Origin: JBMYQA01 sp049600855
GTDB taxonomy: Bacteria > Bacteroidota > Bacteroidia > Cytophagales > Flammeovirgaceae
Length of the DNA stretch: 52,139 nt
Assembly (NCBI GenBank): GCA_049600855.1
Contig: JBMYQA010000004.1
Span: forward strand, 1-52,139
Direction of reading: 5' to 3'
The translations under genes and the position numbers were made by a program. Below, piece by piece: positions 16,503 to 25,324 of the stretch (positions within the stretch are counted from its first letter, which is position 1; every line of letters starts with the position of its first letter). A model generated the notes under the pieces. That model saw only the letters and a list, made by a program, of their open reading frames with translations. It had not been told where the DNA came from and ran no database searches.

Positions 16503-17417
16503 CTAATAAGTGGCCGAAAAGCTTCCTTCTGTGATACTTGCTGTTGCCGAACCTCCTAACTCATAAGCTTCAAAATGAAACGTTCCTTCAATTTCTCTAG
16601 TTTGTGTATCGTGCTTGGTAATACTTACCATCCCTACGTCTGTGGTTAATATGGTTGCATTGGTGAATGGACCAAAGTTATAGTACCCCATAGGTGCAAA
16701 GAAACTATCCAATTCATGATCACCAACTGCAATGTCATCGGGAAGTGTTAGTCCAATATTTTCATCTCCCCTAATACCAGTAATCGATATGGTACTGGTT
16801 AAGCCCGATTGCATAGCAGTTACCGAAGTGGGTTCCCAAACATTTCCATCTAACTTCAATGACATGGTATTATTGGAAGGAATCGTTCCCATATCCATGA
16901 TGGGAACATTCGTAAACACCCCTTCGGTAATGGTCACTGTAGAATTATCTGTGAAACGGAAGGCTGTGAACGAAAATGTTCCACTCATGATACTATCTGT
17001 TAAATTAATCGTGCTGACTTGGATGGTTCCTCCCACTGAAGTCGTTGCATTAGAGGTATGCGAAATTTCCCCCGTCGCTCTCACATAAGCAGCGGCATTC
17101 GTGCTGTTTTGTGATAAATCATAAGTGCCTTCTTGCTCTGCTAACATGGAAATGGCAATGGCTTCTCCTGTACTCACAACGATACCCGAAACATTCATTA
17201 CTCCTCTGCTAATACTCGCTGTCACGTTAGTCGCCTGCCAAGCTTCTCCATCTATAACAGCTGTCATAATGCCCCCTGTGGCTCCTCCTCCTGAACCCGG
17301 ATTTGTCGGATTCATCACCTCTTCGGGTACGCTGACTGTAATACTTTCACAACTCACTAAAAAATAGGCAGAAAATACTGCCACTATAAGTATGATATTG
17401 CGCTTTAATGATCTCAT
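16503..17417 (-). CDS. Lipoprotein with tandem DUF6252-like domains
   Basis: The 304-aa protein has a type II signal peptide with lipobox LVSC (Cys23) and a Pro/Gly-rich linker (PTNPGSGGGATGG). Two similar beta-rich halves follow: MTAVIDGEAWQATNVTASIS (about 51-70) and MSLKLDGNVWEPTSVTAMQS (about 185-205). Each ends with a stretch like SGTFSFTAF or EGTFHFEAYEL and then a T.TITEG.F block. This matches the DUF6252 pattern of Bacteroidota lipoproteins, whose function is unknown. The domain duplication is directly visible. Single-gene unit. Confidence 0.8.
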   Translation of the reverse strand: MRSLKRNIILIVAVFSAYFLVSCESITVSVPEEVMNPTNPGSGGGATGGIMTAVIDGEAWQATNVTASISRGVMNVSGIVVSTGEAIAISMLAEQEGTYDLSQNSTNAAAYVRATGEISHTSNATTSVGGTIQVSTINLTDSIMSGTFSFTAFRFTDNSTVTITEGVFTNVPIMDMGTIPSNNTMSLKLDGNVWEPTSVTAMQSGLTSTISITGIRGDENIGLTLPDDIAVGDHELDSFFAPMGYYNFGPFTNATILTTDVGMVSITKHDTQTREIEGTFHFEAYELGGSATASITEGSFSATY

Positions 17418-17507
17418 AGAATTATCGTTTTGTGAACTACCTCTATCTATAATGATTTAAAAAAGTAAAGGTAAACATCATATGCCCTAGTTCTTTCAAT
17501 TAGTTTG

Positions 17508-17526
17508 AGTGAACTTGTCTAACATT
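17508..17526 (-). repeat. Interspersed 19-nt repeat, copy 2 (inverted)
   Basis: Exact reverse complement of 7065-7083; it lies in the gap between the DUF6252 gene and pyrC. Confidence 0.6.
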
Positions 17527-17665
17527 AATTTATAAAATAACATGCCAAAACTGAAGTTCATACAGATTATTCACAACGCATTCTATGTGTTTTTTGCATT
17601 ATTTGTGATGGGGATGACGGTTAAGTGCTTGGGCAAAAAAGCTATTTGCCCAAGCAGATGCTGAA

Positions 17666-19003
17666 TTAACGGTCGAATAATACTCTTTCTCCCATTTTCT
17701 CTTCATTAAACTGCCCGTTTTCGTAGGCAATATGACCAGAAACAATGGTATGCGAGACTTTTGCTGGGAAGGTATGACCTTCAAATGGCGACCACTTACA
17801 TTTGTAATGAATATTTTCTGGAGCAACTGTAAAGGTATCATTCAAATCAACTAATACTAAGTCGGCCCAATAACCTTCTCTCAAGTAGCCACGTTCCAAA
17901 ATTTCAAAACACTCTGCAGGGGCATGACACATTTTCTCTACAATCTTCTCCAAACTCAACTTTCCTTCCTTATAAAACTCCAACATCATGTATAAGCTAT
18001 GCGAAACTAAAGGTACCCCTGAAGGCGCATTCCAATAAACACTCGCTTTCTCCTCTTTTGTATGTGGAGCGTGGTCTGTAGCAATAATATCTAACTTATC
18101 ATTTAACAAACCTTCTAACAAAGCAGCTTTATGGTGTGCTTCTTTCACTGCAGGATTACATTTTACTTGTGTGCCAAATTTTTCATAATCTGAACGATCG
18201 AACCACAAATGATGTACACATACTTCTGAGGTAATCCGCTTGTCTTTTAAAGGAGTGGTATTATCAAAGAGCGCCAATTCTTCGGCTGTACTAATGTGCA
18301 AAATATGTAAACGCGTATTGTGCTTTTTAGCCAATTCCATCGCCATAGAAGACGATTTGTAACACGCTTCTACACTTCGAATTTCAGCGTGATAATGAAT
18401 GGGCATGTCCTCACCATATTTCTCTTTGTAGATTTTTTCATTACCTCGTACCGTTTCTTCATCTTCACAATGTGTGGCAATTAACAACTTTGCCTTACTA
18501 AAAATCGCCTCAAGGGTTTCTTTATTGTCTACCAACATATTTCCTGTAGAAGAACCCATGAATATTTTCAATCCACAAACGGTTTTAGGATCGGTTTTCA
18601 GTGCTTCTTCTAAATTATCATTTGAAACCCCCATAAAAAAGGAATAATTAGCTAAAGAACGCTCTTTTGCAATGGCATATTTATCAGCTAACAGTTCTTG
18701 AGTAAGTGCCTGAGGTTTGGTATTTGGCATCTCCATAAAGGTAGTAGTCCCTCCTGCTACTGCGGATTTTGCTTCTGTATAAATTTCAGCTTTATGCGTT
18801 AACCCTGGTTCACGAAAATGTACTTGATCGTCAATTACGCCAGGAAAAAGGTGTTTACCAGTAGCATCAATTACTTGATCAGCATCAATTCCATCAAGAT
18901 TAGAAGCCATTTTTTCAATGCGACCATTATTGATCAATAAGTCAGTCTGGAAGATTTGCCCTTCATTGACTGCTGTAGCATTTTTAATGAGAATAGAAGC
19001 CAT
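17666..19003 (-). CDS. pyrC: Dihydroorotase
   Basis: This 445-aa enzyme of the amidohydrolase fold closes carbamoyl-aspartate to dihydroorotate in pyrimidine synthesis. Visible family blocks are VIDDQVHFREPG (56-67), AGGTTTFMEMPNT, CGLKIFMGSSTGN with the candidate carbamylated lysine, ATHCEDEE, LHILHISTAEE and ATDHAPHTKEEK with the catalytic aspartate. The first His of the usual HxH metal pair is Gln60 here, which I recall from other Bacteroidota dihydroorotases. Length and end to end conservation support a functional gene. No other pyr gene is adjacent. Confidence 0.95.
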   Translation of the reverse strand: MASILIKNATAVNEGQIFQTDLLINNGRIEKMASNLDGIDADQVIDATGKHLFPGVIDDQVHFREPGLTHKAEIYTEAKSAVAGGTTTFMEMPNTKPQALTQELLADKYAIAKERSLANYSFFMGVSNDNLEEALKTDPKTVCGLKIFMGSSTGNMLVDNKETLEAIFSKAKLLIATHCEDEETVRGNEKIYKEKYGEDMPIHYHAEIRSVEACYKSSSMAMELAKKHNTRLHILHISTAEELALFDNTTPLKDKRITSEVCVHHLWFDRSDYEKFGTQVKCNPAVKEAHHKAALLEGLLNDKLDIIATDHAPHTKEEKASVYWNAPSGVPLVSHSLYMMLEFYKEGKLSLEKIVEKMCHAPAECFEILERGYLREGYWADLVLVDLNDTFTVAPENIHYKCKWSPFEGHTFPAKVSHTIVSGHIAYENGQFNEEKMGERVLFDR

Positions 19004-19161
19004 GTTATTTTAAGGATAAGGGATGAAAAATACGATTTCACACATTTTCACGATCTATTTTAGACAAATTCTTCATAAATCATGATAAAATGTAAATTTT
19101 GCATCTCATAAGTCAGCTCGCTAACTTACCGACTTAAGACATATGGCAAAGATTGAACAGG

Positions 19162-20352
19162 ATGTTTGAAAAACCTTACCTTTCTCCTCAATTAATTGAT
19201 TTTATTCGGGAAAATATGCATCGAGATTTGGCAGAACTTGCTTTAGAAGCCAAAAAGCATCCCGAAATGCCCATGCCTTTTGTGATTGATCAGATTTATG
19301 GCAAGCGTAAGGCTAAATTCAAACTCCCCAATTGGTTTGCGAATGAAAAAATTATATATCCTCCTAAAATCTCTATTGAACAATGCTCTTCCGAACAAAC
19401 AGCCGCTTTTAAAAGCTCCATCATCTCAGGGAATCATCTGATCGACTTAACAGGAGGATTTGGCGTAGATGCCACTTGTTTTGCGAACACATTTCAGCGA
19501 GTCACTTATGTAGAACAACACCCTACATTAGTTCATTTGGTACGTCAAAATGCCGCAGCCTTTGGATTAGAAAATATGACATGCCACCAAGAAGATGGCA
19601 TCGCATTTTTACAGCAATCCGCAGAACAGTATGATTGGATTTACCTCGATCCAGCCCGAAGGGATGAACAAAACAAAAAAATGGTTGGCTTAGAAAGTTG
19701 CCATCCTAACGTATTGCAAGTCAAAAACTTACTATTAGCGAAAGCGGATCATACCTTACTCAAACTATCACCCATGTTGGACATTAGACAAGCAATTACT
19801 CAACTGGATTGTGTGCAAAAAGTTTGGGTGGTAGCTGTTCAGAATGAGTGTAAAGAGCTACTTTTCCAATTGGGGAAAACCTCGGTAGAAGATGTCGCCA
19901 TTTCCTGTGTCAATATCCAAAAAGATGACTCAAAGCACATTTTTGAAGGATTTTCTAATCAAGAATACATTGAAAAAGTCCAGCTTTCCGCACCTAAAGC
20001 CTTTGTTTATGAGCCCAATGCTGCCATCATGAAAGGGGGACTTTATAAATCCCTTGCGAAACACTTTGCCTTAAGTAAATTACACCCACACAGCCATTTA
20101 TACACTTCTGACAACCTTGTTGAAAACTTTCCTGGAAGAAGCTTCCAATGTATACATGTATTGCCTTTCAACAAAAAGGCTATATTAAAATTAATTCCTG
20201 CTAAAAAAGTGAATATTACGGTCAGAAACTTCCCCCTTACTGTTGCTGAAATTCGAAAAAAAACAGGTCTAAAAGATGGCGGTGAATGGTACTTGTTTGC
20301 GACAACCAACCAAGAGGGGAAAAAAATATGCCTGCTGTGTAAAAAAGTGTAG
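19162..20352 (+). CDS. Class I SAM-dependent methyltransferase with THUMP-like C-terminal domain
   Basis: The 396-aa protein has an N-terminal helical region, a Rossmann methyltransferase core with IDLTGGFGVDATCFA as the SAM-binding loop (about 95-110), VEQHP for the acidic residue, and YLDPARR as the catalytic-site-like motif IV. The C-terminal part (from about 300) matches the THUMP-like domain found with this family in Bacteroidota. RNA methylation is likely but unproven. The track of the open frame begins at a TTG (19153), yet the ATG at 19162 starts the conserved MFEKPYLSP, so it is preferred. Divergent from pyrC. Confidence 0.82.
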   Translation: MFEKPYLSPQLIDFIRENMHRDLAELALEAKKHPEMPMPFVIDQIYGKRKAKFKLPNWFANEKIIYPPKISIEQCSSEQTAAFKSSIISGNHLIDLTGGFGVDATCFANTFQRVTYVEQHPTLVHLVRQNAAAFGLENMTCHQEDGIAFLQQSAEQYDWIYLDPARRDEQNKKMVGLESCHPNVLQVKNLLLAKADHTLLKLSPMLDIRQAITQLDCVQKVWVVAVQNECKELLFQLGKTSVEDVAISCVNIQKDDSKHIFEGFSNQEYIEKVQLSAPKAFVYEPNAAIMKGGLYKSLAKHFALSKLHPHSHLYTSDNLVENFPGRSFQCIHVLPFNKKAILKLIPAKKVNITVRNFPLTVAEIRKKTGLKDGGEWYLFATTNQEGKKICLLCKKV

Positions 20353-20596
20353 CGCAAAATACCCTCACCTGCGCATCATTACTTACAACAATAAGTTATT
20401 GTACTTTATGGTACAAAAAAACTCAAACGCAATTGATTTCACAATCACATGTTCATCTATAATATTCTCATTTTCAAAACCTTAATCCCAAAAAATCAAA
20501 TACATGTCTAACACTTAAATGTTTAAACACATATTTAAAATTAGATAAATCTTCGAATCCCCTCCCTTAGCATTCTACAATAACCACTTAAATAGG

Positions 20597-21298
20597 TTAT
20601 ACATTTTCATTAATCTCCGTTTTCTTCTTGGTAAGATTATCCACTACCGAAAATAGGATATAGCAAATAATAATTAAAGGAAGTCCTGCAAACTGCAAAC
20701 CCACTAATAAACCTACTGCTGTAATCAAAAAGATGTACCTGATTCGATTATTTTGAAACGAATAGTCTTTAAACTTTAATGCAAAAAGAGGCAATTCTGC
20801 TACTAATAAAAGGGACATGACTATCGTAACGACTAACAAAACAGGCCAAGAGAGTAAATCTGTTGCGAGTGTATACCTATGCATCACCAGAGGTAAAGAC
20901 CCGATTAAGATGGCATTAGCAGGCGTTGGCACACCAATAAAGGAGGTTGTTTGGCGTGTATCAATATTGAATTTGGCCAATCGTAAGGCTGAAAAAGCGG
21001 GAATCATATAAGCTAAATAAGCCCAAGCACCAGCATGGACATTTTGGAGTAAATGAAGCATGATAATTCCCGGTAGCACACCAAAAGAAACGACATCAGC
21101 TAGTGAATCTAGCTCTTTGCCTATAGGCGAGCTCACTTTTAATAACCGAGCCGCAAACCCATCAAAAAAATCAAAGACCGCAGCTATTCCGATCATGTAT
21201 GCGGCTAAAATCAAGTTATTGTGGTAAGCAAAGTCTATTCCGAAACAACCGCAAACTAAATTGCCACAAGTCAATGCATTGGGGATGTGTTTTTTCAT
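20597..21298 (-). CDS. pssA: CDP-diacylglycerol--serine O-phosphatidyltransferase
   Basis: This 233-aa membrane enzyme joins CDP-diacylglycerol and serine to phosphatidylserine, the precursor of phosphatidylethanolamine. The CDP-alcohol phosphotransferase signature is intact: Asp43, Asp46, Gly47, Ala50, Arg51, Gly60, Asp64 and Asp68 in DFFDGFAARLLKVSSPIGKE followed by LDSLAD. About six to seven hydrophobic segments follow. The frame is open to 21340, but the ATG at 21298 begins MKKHIPNALTCGN, the usual N-terminus. Phosphatidylserine decarboxylase is not adjacent. Confidence 0.95.
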   Translation of the reverse strand: MKKHIPNALTCGNLVCGCFGIDFAYHNNLILAAYMIGIAAVFDFFDGFAARLLKVSSPIGKELDSLADVVSFGVLPGIIMLHLLQNVHAGAWAYLAYMIPAFSALRLAKFNIDTRQTTSFIGVPTPANAILIGSLPLVMHRYTLATDLLSWPVLLVVTIVMSLLLVAELPLFALKFKDYSFQNNRIRYIFLITAVGLLVGLQFAGLPLIIICYILFSVVDNLTKKKTEINENV

Positions 21299-21404
21299 GT
21301 CTCTTGATATTGATCGTTTCCGAAGCTCATAAATTGTCAAGAAGATTACAAGTTTAAAGGTTAATGTTGACTATTATTCAGTTTTTTTAACCAATTCCTT
21401 CTCC

Positions 21405-21412
21405 TATTTTTG
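21405..21412 (+). promoter_or_regulatory. Candidate Bacteroidota -7 box for exonuclease III
   Basis: TATTTTTG matches the TAnnTTTG -7 consensus and lies 24 nt before the ATG. No clear -33 TTTG is seen at the expected distance. Confidence 0.4.
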
Positions 21413-21435
21413 CCGATCAACTAGAAATCGATCTG

Positions 21436-22206
21436 ATGAAAATCATTACCTATAATATTAATGGCATTCGTGCCGCCATGAAAAAGGGCTTTGTGGAATG
21501 GCTTGCTGCGGAAAATCCAGATGTCATTTGCCTTCAAGAAGTAAAAGCCTTAGAGGAACAAGCTGACTTAGAAGAAATTAAAGCACTGGGCTATCATATC
21601 TACTGGCATGCTGCGGAGAAAAAAGGTTATAGCGGGGTTGCCGTTTTTTCAAAAGTAGTGCCTCAATCAGTTAGCGTAGGCATAGGAATTGAAAAATACG
21701 ACCAAGAAGGACGTTTGCATAAATTTAATTTCGGTGATTTCTCACTCATCAATTCATATTTTCCTTCAGGTTCTTCAGGTGATGAACGCCAAGCATTCAA
21801 ATACGAATACTTGGATGATTTTTATGCATACATTGAGGAACTGAAAAACACAGAACCCAATTTAGTGATCTGCGGTGATGTGAATATTTGCCATAAAGCA
21901 ATTGACATCCACAATCCCAAAACAAACAAAAATACCAGCGGATTTTTACCTGAAGAACGAGAGTGGGTGACTAAGTTCCTTGCTAGTGGATTTGTGGATT
22001 GCTTCCGACAGTTCGATGAATCACCTGATCACTATTCTTGGTGGAGCTATCGTGGCGGAGCGCGTGCCCGAAATAAAGGCTGGCGTATTGATTATTTCTT
22101 TGCTTCCACTAGCCTAACAGACAAGCTTAAAGGTTGTAAAATCATGCCTGAGGTGAAACATTCAGATCATTGTCCTGTTTGTTTGGAGATTGAAGGGAAG
22201 CCGTAA
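21436..22206 (+). CDS. xth: Exodeoxyribonuclease III (AP endonuclease)
   Basis: The 256-aa protein is an ExoIII/APE1-type endonuclease/exonuclease/phosphatase-fold enzyme that incises abasic sites and trims 3' ends in base excision repair. Landmarks are YNINGIRAA (residues 6-14), LQEVKA with the metal-binding Glu35, ICGDVNICH (Asp/Asn pair), GWRIDYF and the terminal SDHCPV histidine. Length is normal. It is followed by a 430-bp gap with two hairpins. Confidence 0.95.
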   Translation: MKIITYNINGIRAAMKKGFVEWLAAENPDVICLQEVKALEEQADLEEIKALGYHIYWHAAEKKGYSGVAVFSKVVPQSVSVGIGIEKYDQEGRLHKFNFGDFSLINSYFPSGSSGDERQAFKYEYLDDFYAYIEELKNTEPNLVICGDVNICHKAIDIHNPKTNKNTSGFLPEEREWVTKFLASGFVDCFRQFDESPDHYSWWSYRGGARARNKGWRIDYFFASTSLTDKLKGCKIMPEVKHSDHCPVCLEIEGKP

Positions 22207-22289
22207 AATAATTAAATTACATGAAATATAATTCATATAATTGACAGCAATACCTAAATCTTATATCTTAGTGCTCTGTAAGTAAAAAA

Positions 22290-22337
22290 GGCCCTGAAAC
22301 CCAACTTTACTACCATTAAAGTTGAATTATCAGAGCC
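22290..22337 (+). terminator. Nested hairpin downstream of xth
   Basis: GGCCCTGA (22290-22297) faces TCAGAGCC (22330-22337, one mismatch) around an inner perfect 8-bp stem CAACTTTA/TAAAGTTG (22302-22309 with 22317-22324). There is an A-run just before it but no clear T-tract after, so on the minus strand it would look more like a terminator. Confidence 0.45.
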
Positions 22338-22412
22338 CAAATAAGGCTTATAATGCTATGACTTTCTTATAGTTTATTCTTATAATTATTGATATAGTTA
22401 TTACTTTATTTT

Positions 22413-22450
22413 AGAGGTTATCTGTTCAATTCATCTTTCGGATAACCTCT
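22413..22450. terminator. 10-bp inverted repeat, possible terminator
   Basis: AGAGGTTATC (22413-22422) and GATAACCTCT (22441-22450) are exact reverse complements with an 18-nt loop; TTATTATGTTTTTT follows. Confidence 0.5.
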
Positions 22451-22574
22451 TTATTATGTTTTTTCTCGATTAATTTAATGATATCGCATTTTACTTATTC
22501 TGTTTTATTAGCCTTCTTTTACAAAGGTCTACAATCTCATTCATAAAAAAATCACTATTATTTGGGGTTTTATC

Positions 22575-22584
22575 NNNNNNNNNN
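22575..22584. other. 10-N assembly gap
   Basis: Ten Ns between TTTTATC and ATTTTTAATAAAC. Identical length to the run in mtaB, so it is a default scaffold join, not a measured distance. Confidence 0.95.
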
Positions 22585-22641
22585 ATTTTTAATAAACAAG
22601 TTCGAAAATTCATCCCATTAAAAAACCATTTTCATTTGTCA

Positions 22642-23493
22642 ATGAACTTTGCTTGGTTACACAAACCTTATCCATTACTTTCCAGCACAAGGAGTAAAAC
22701 CCTATTAGTTTGTGGCTTTTCTTTATTCACTTACATTTTTTTATTGATTTATCAACCATTTGGAGCAGCTGAAATTTCAGATGGTCAACCCTTGTTCTTG
22801 GCAGGTTTCGGACTGAATGTTTTACTGGCATTGAGTTTTAACTACTTCTTACTTCCTGTGCTATTCAAATCCTTGTTTAATCCCGAAACTTGGCAAATTA
22901 AAAAGGAGCTGATATACATCCTGTGGAGTTTTCTTCTAATTTCTACCTTAAACTATGCCTATAATTCCAGTGTAGGTCGAGACATTGCCCCGCAGCATAG
23001 TTTGTTGGGCTTTATTGGAATTACCTTTTCTATAGGCGTATTCCCCTTATTGATTCAAATTTATCTTACAGAAAAGTTCTTGTTTAAACAAAATCAACTG
23101 GCAGCAGAAAAGCTGAGCCAAAAAAGACCAAAAACGGTAGCATCACCTTCCTCAAAAAAACGATTTTCCATCATTCCTGAAACAGTAAATGCCCCAAGCT
23201 TATCCTTAAACCTAGCGTCCTTTTTGTTCGCCACTTCTGATAATAACTACACAACCGTTTTTTATTTAGAAGAGGATCGCGTTCAGCAACAATTGCTTCG
23301 CATTTCTTTAAAGAAAGTAGAGCAGCAGCTCAATGAGTTTCCAGAACTCATTCGTTGCCATCGCTCTTATCTTGTAAATAAGTTGCAAATTGAACAAGTG
23401 ATCGGCAATGCGCGGTCATTAAACCTTCAACTCAAAGCATACCCCCAAACCATCCCTGTTTCGAGGAGTTTCCCCAAAGAAGCACTCGTTTAG
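22642..23493 (+). CDS. Membrane-bound LytTR transcriptional regulator
   Basis: The 283-aa protein has four predicted membrane segments in the first 140 residues (for example TLLVCGFSLFTYIFLLIYQPF), a short basic linker, and a C-terminal LytTR DNA-binding domain from about 190 with LFATSDNNYTTVFY and FPELIRCHRSYLVN, which are hallmark blocks. It is a one-component regulator: no receiver domain is present, so any signal must come through the membrane part. Targets are unknown; the downstream SDR gene is 135 bp away. ATG at 22642 is preferred to the TTG two codons before it. Confidence 0.88.
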   Translation: MNFAWLHKPYPLLSSTRSKTLLVCGFSLFTYIFLLIYQPFGAAEISDGQPLFLAGFGLNVLLALSFNYFLLPVLFKSLFNPETWQIKKELIYILWSFLLISTLNYAYNSSVGRDIAPQHSLLGFIGITFSIGVFPLLIQIYLTEKFLFKQNQLAAEKLSQKRPKTVASPSSKKRFSIIPETVNAPSLSLNLASFLFATSDNNYTTVFYLEEDRVQQQLLRISLKKVEQQLNEFPELIRCHRSYLVNKLQIEQVIGNARSLNLQLKAYPQTIPVSRSFPKEALV

Positions 23494-23627
23494 GGTCTTT
23501 CCCAAACTCACCAATTCCCTCCCATTTACACCATTTTTTTTAGGTAAACAGCCTAATCCAATAGCTTTGTTCACGACTGTCGGAAAACCATCCACGCTTA
23601 TTATTTTCCATCAATTTACCATTCACT

Positions 23628-24452
23628 ATGCGTATATCTAATTCCGAAAAAAATCGCTTGAAAAAAAAATATGGCCCTTGGGCTGTAGTTACAGGAGCCT
23701 CTTCAGGTATTGGCAAAGAACTCGCACAACGGTTAGCAGAAGCGGGCATTAATGTGTTCCTAACTGCTAGAAGGGTCGAATTATTAGAGGAAATCGCGAA
23801 TGCATTGCAATCAAGCTATCAAGTAGAAACCCAAATTTGTGAAGCAGATATTTCTACGCCTGCTGGTGTACAACTCCTGATTGAGCATACCAATCGCCTT
23901 TCAGTAGGCTTATTTGTTGCAGCCGCTGGTTTTGGCACTTCTGGATTATTTTTAGCTTCTAACTTAGAAGATGAACTCAATATGCTGCAAGTAAATTGTG
24001 GCGCTTTGCTTAGCCTTACCCATCACTTTAGTCAACGGTTTGCCGAACAAAAAAAGGGAGGAATTATTTTATTAAGCTCCATGGTTGGTTTTCAGGGCGT
24101 GCCTTATGCTGCACATTATGCGGCTACCAAAGCTTATGTACAATCCCTTGCAGAAGGCTTGGCCGAAGAACTCAAACGGCATCATGTAGATGTACTCGCA
24201 GCAGCACCTGGCCCTGTATTGAGTGGATTTGCTGAACGCGCAAATATGCAAATGGGCATGGCCCTCAAACCCGCTGATATTGGCGTTCCTATTTTAAAAG
24301 CATTGGGACGTAAAACAACCGTGTTACCTGGGTTTTTGACTAAGTTTTTAGTGACTTCGCTAAGAACAGTACCAAGATGGGGTAAAGTAAAAATCATGCG
24401 TATCGTAATGGGAGGGATGACCAAACATCAAAGAAACCTACAAGTAGAATAA
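23628..24452 (+). CDS. Short-chain dehydrogenase/reductase
   Basis: This 274-aa classical SDR has the nucleotide-binding TGASSGIG (22-29), an AAAGFG block in place of NNAG, the catalytic serine in LLSSMVG (about 150), and Tyr164/Lys168 in YAATK. The TARR after the second strand suggests NADPH. It resembles SDRs acting on fatty or sterol-like substrates (YqjQ/DltE type), but the substrate cannot be told. The C-terminus has a hydrophobic and basic segment that may touch the membrane. Follows the LytTR gene by 134 nt. Confidence 0.9.
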   Translation: MRISNSEKNRLKKKYGPWAVVTGASSGIGKELAQRLAEAGINVFLTARRVELLEEIANALQSSYQVETQICEADISTPAGVQLLIEHTNRLSVGLFVAAAGFGTSGLFLASNLEDELNMLQVNCGALLSLTHHFSQRFAEQKKGGIILLSSMVGFQGVPYAAHYAATKAYVQSLAEGLAEELKRHHVDVLAAAPGPVLSGFAERANMQMGMALKPADIGVPILKALGRKTTVLPGFLTKFLVTSLRTVPRWGKVKIMRIVMGGMTKHQRNLQVE

Positions 24453-24493
24453 GTACATACTCGTTTACAACAACGTACTTTACCGAAATTTTG

Positions 24494-24544
24494 TGAATCG
24501 TTTCGTTTATCCTATAAGATTCTGAGGATTTATGAAACGATTCA
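24494..24544 (+). repeat. 11-bp inverted repeat after the SDR gene
   Basis: TGAATCGTTTC (24494-24504) and GAAACGATTCA (24534-24544) are exact reverse complements around a 29-nt loop; possible weak terminator because TTCTATTTCTATA follows. Confidence 0.5.
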
Positions 24545-24685
24545 TTCTATTTCTATATCGCCGCACACTACTACATTTCCCTACCGTGAACAACAAGAAA
24601 GATAAGTTTTGATATTGAACATCTATGGAATTGCCATTTCACGAGTAGATGTATATCTTTAATGGTACATCTTCCATATCATAAC

Positions 24686-25309
24686 ATGCAATACTTTGAT
24701 CAGAACTTTAAGACTCAATTGAGGGATACCATTGCTGAAATTGAGAATAATTCTTTAGTAGAAATCGTCACTGTTGTGAAAGCACGTTCTCACAACTATG
24801 CTGATGTGCCTTTATGGTGGGGGGTAATTTGTTGGTTCAGCGCCTTCACCTTTTTTATGTTCCATCATAAGGAATATGGCGATTATACCTTCTACACAGG
24901 TACCATCATTGGCTTTATTGTTGGAATGATTTTGCCGCTGAGCATTAAATCATTGATGCGATTATTCATTAGCAAAACGAAGTTGAAAAAGCAGGTGGAA
25001 CTCAAGGCGAGAGCGATCTTTCAAAAGGCAGGCATTCGCCATACCAAAGATGAAATTGGTGTGCTATTTTACATCTCATTATTTGAGAAAGAGGTATTCA
25101 TTTTACCTGATCGCGGTGCTGAAAACTCACTACCAGAAGAAGAATGGGAACTGATGCATAAAAAGTTCCAAACTATTTTTGCAGCTCCTAATCCTGCTTC
25201 CGCCTTATTGAAAGCACTAAAAAATACAGTTCCTGTGTTTTCGGCCTACATTCCTCCCATAGAGAATGACATCAATGAGTTACCCGATGAAGTTGAAATC
25301 AACCTTTAA
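24686..25309 (+). CDS. TPM-domain membrane protein
   Basis: The 207-aa protein has the TPM (TLP18.3/Psb32/MOLO-1) fold pattern: an N-terminal part with SLVEIVTVVKARS, two adjacent membrane helices (about 45-90), then KAGIRHTKDEIGVLFYISLFE and IFILPDRG-like segments, ending with the acidic tail NELPDEVEINL. TPM proteins include a plant photosystem repair factor and bacterial envelope proteins; bacterial function is poorly known. The ATG at 24686 is the family-like start; an earlier in-frame start exists at 24662. Only 15 nt separate it from the Tim44-like gene, so they form one operon. Confidence 0.82.
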   Translation: MQYFDQNFKTQLRDTIAEIENNSLVEIVTVVKARSHNYADVPLWWGVICWFSAFTFFMFHHKEYGDYTFYTGTIIGFIVGMILPLSIKSLMRLFISKTKLKKQVELKARAIFQKAGIRHTKDEIGVLFYISLFEKEVFILPDRGAENSLPEEEWELMHKKFQTIFAAPNPASALLKALKNTVPVFSAYIPPIENDINELPDEVEINL

Positions 25310-25324
25310 GCACAATCTGTTATC

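Larger units (their letters stand above)
22207..22641. other. Intergenic region with a nested hairpin and an N-gap
   Basis: No gene is supported. It holds two inverted-repeat structures (22290-22337 and 22413-22450) and a 10-N assembly gap at 22575-22584, about 60 nt before the LytTR start. The N-run hides an unknown amount of sequence, possibly promoter DNA. Confidence 0.65.

Noticed and set aside
16503..17417. Long plus-strand frames opposite the DUF6252 gene
   Set aside because: They mirror the low-complexity Thr/Ser codons of the real gene and have no start context or family match.
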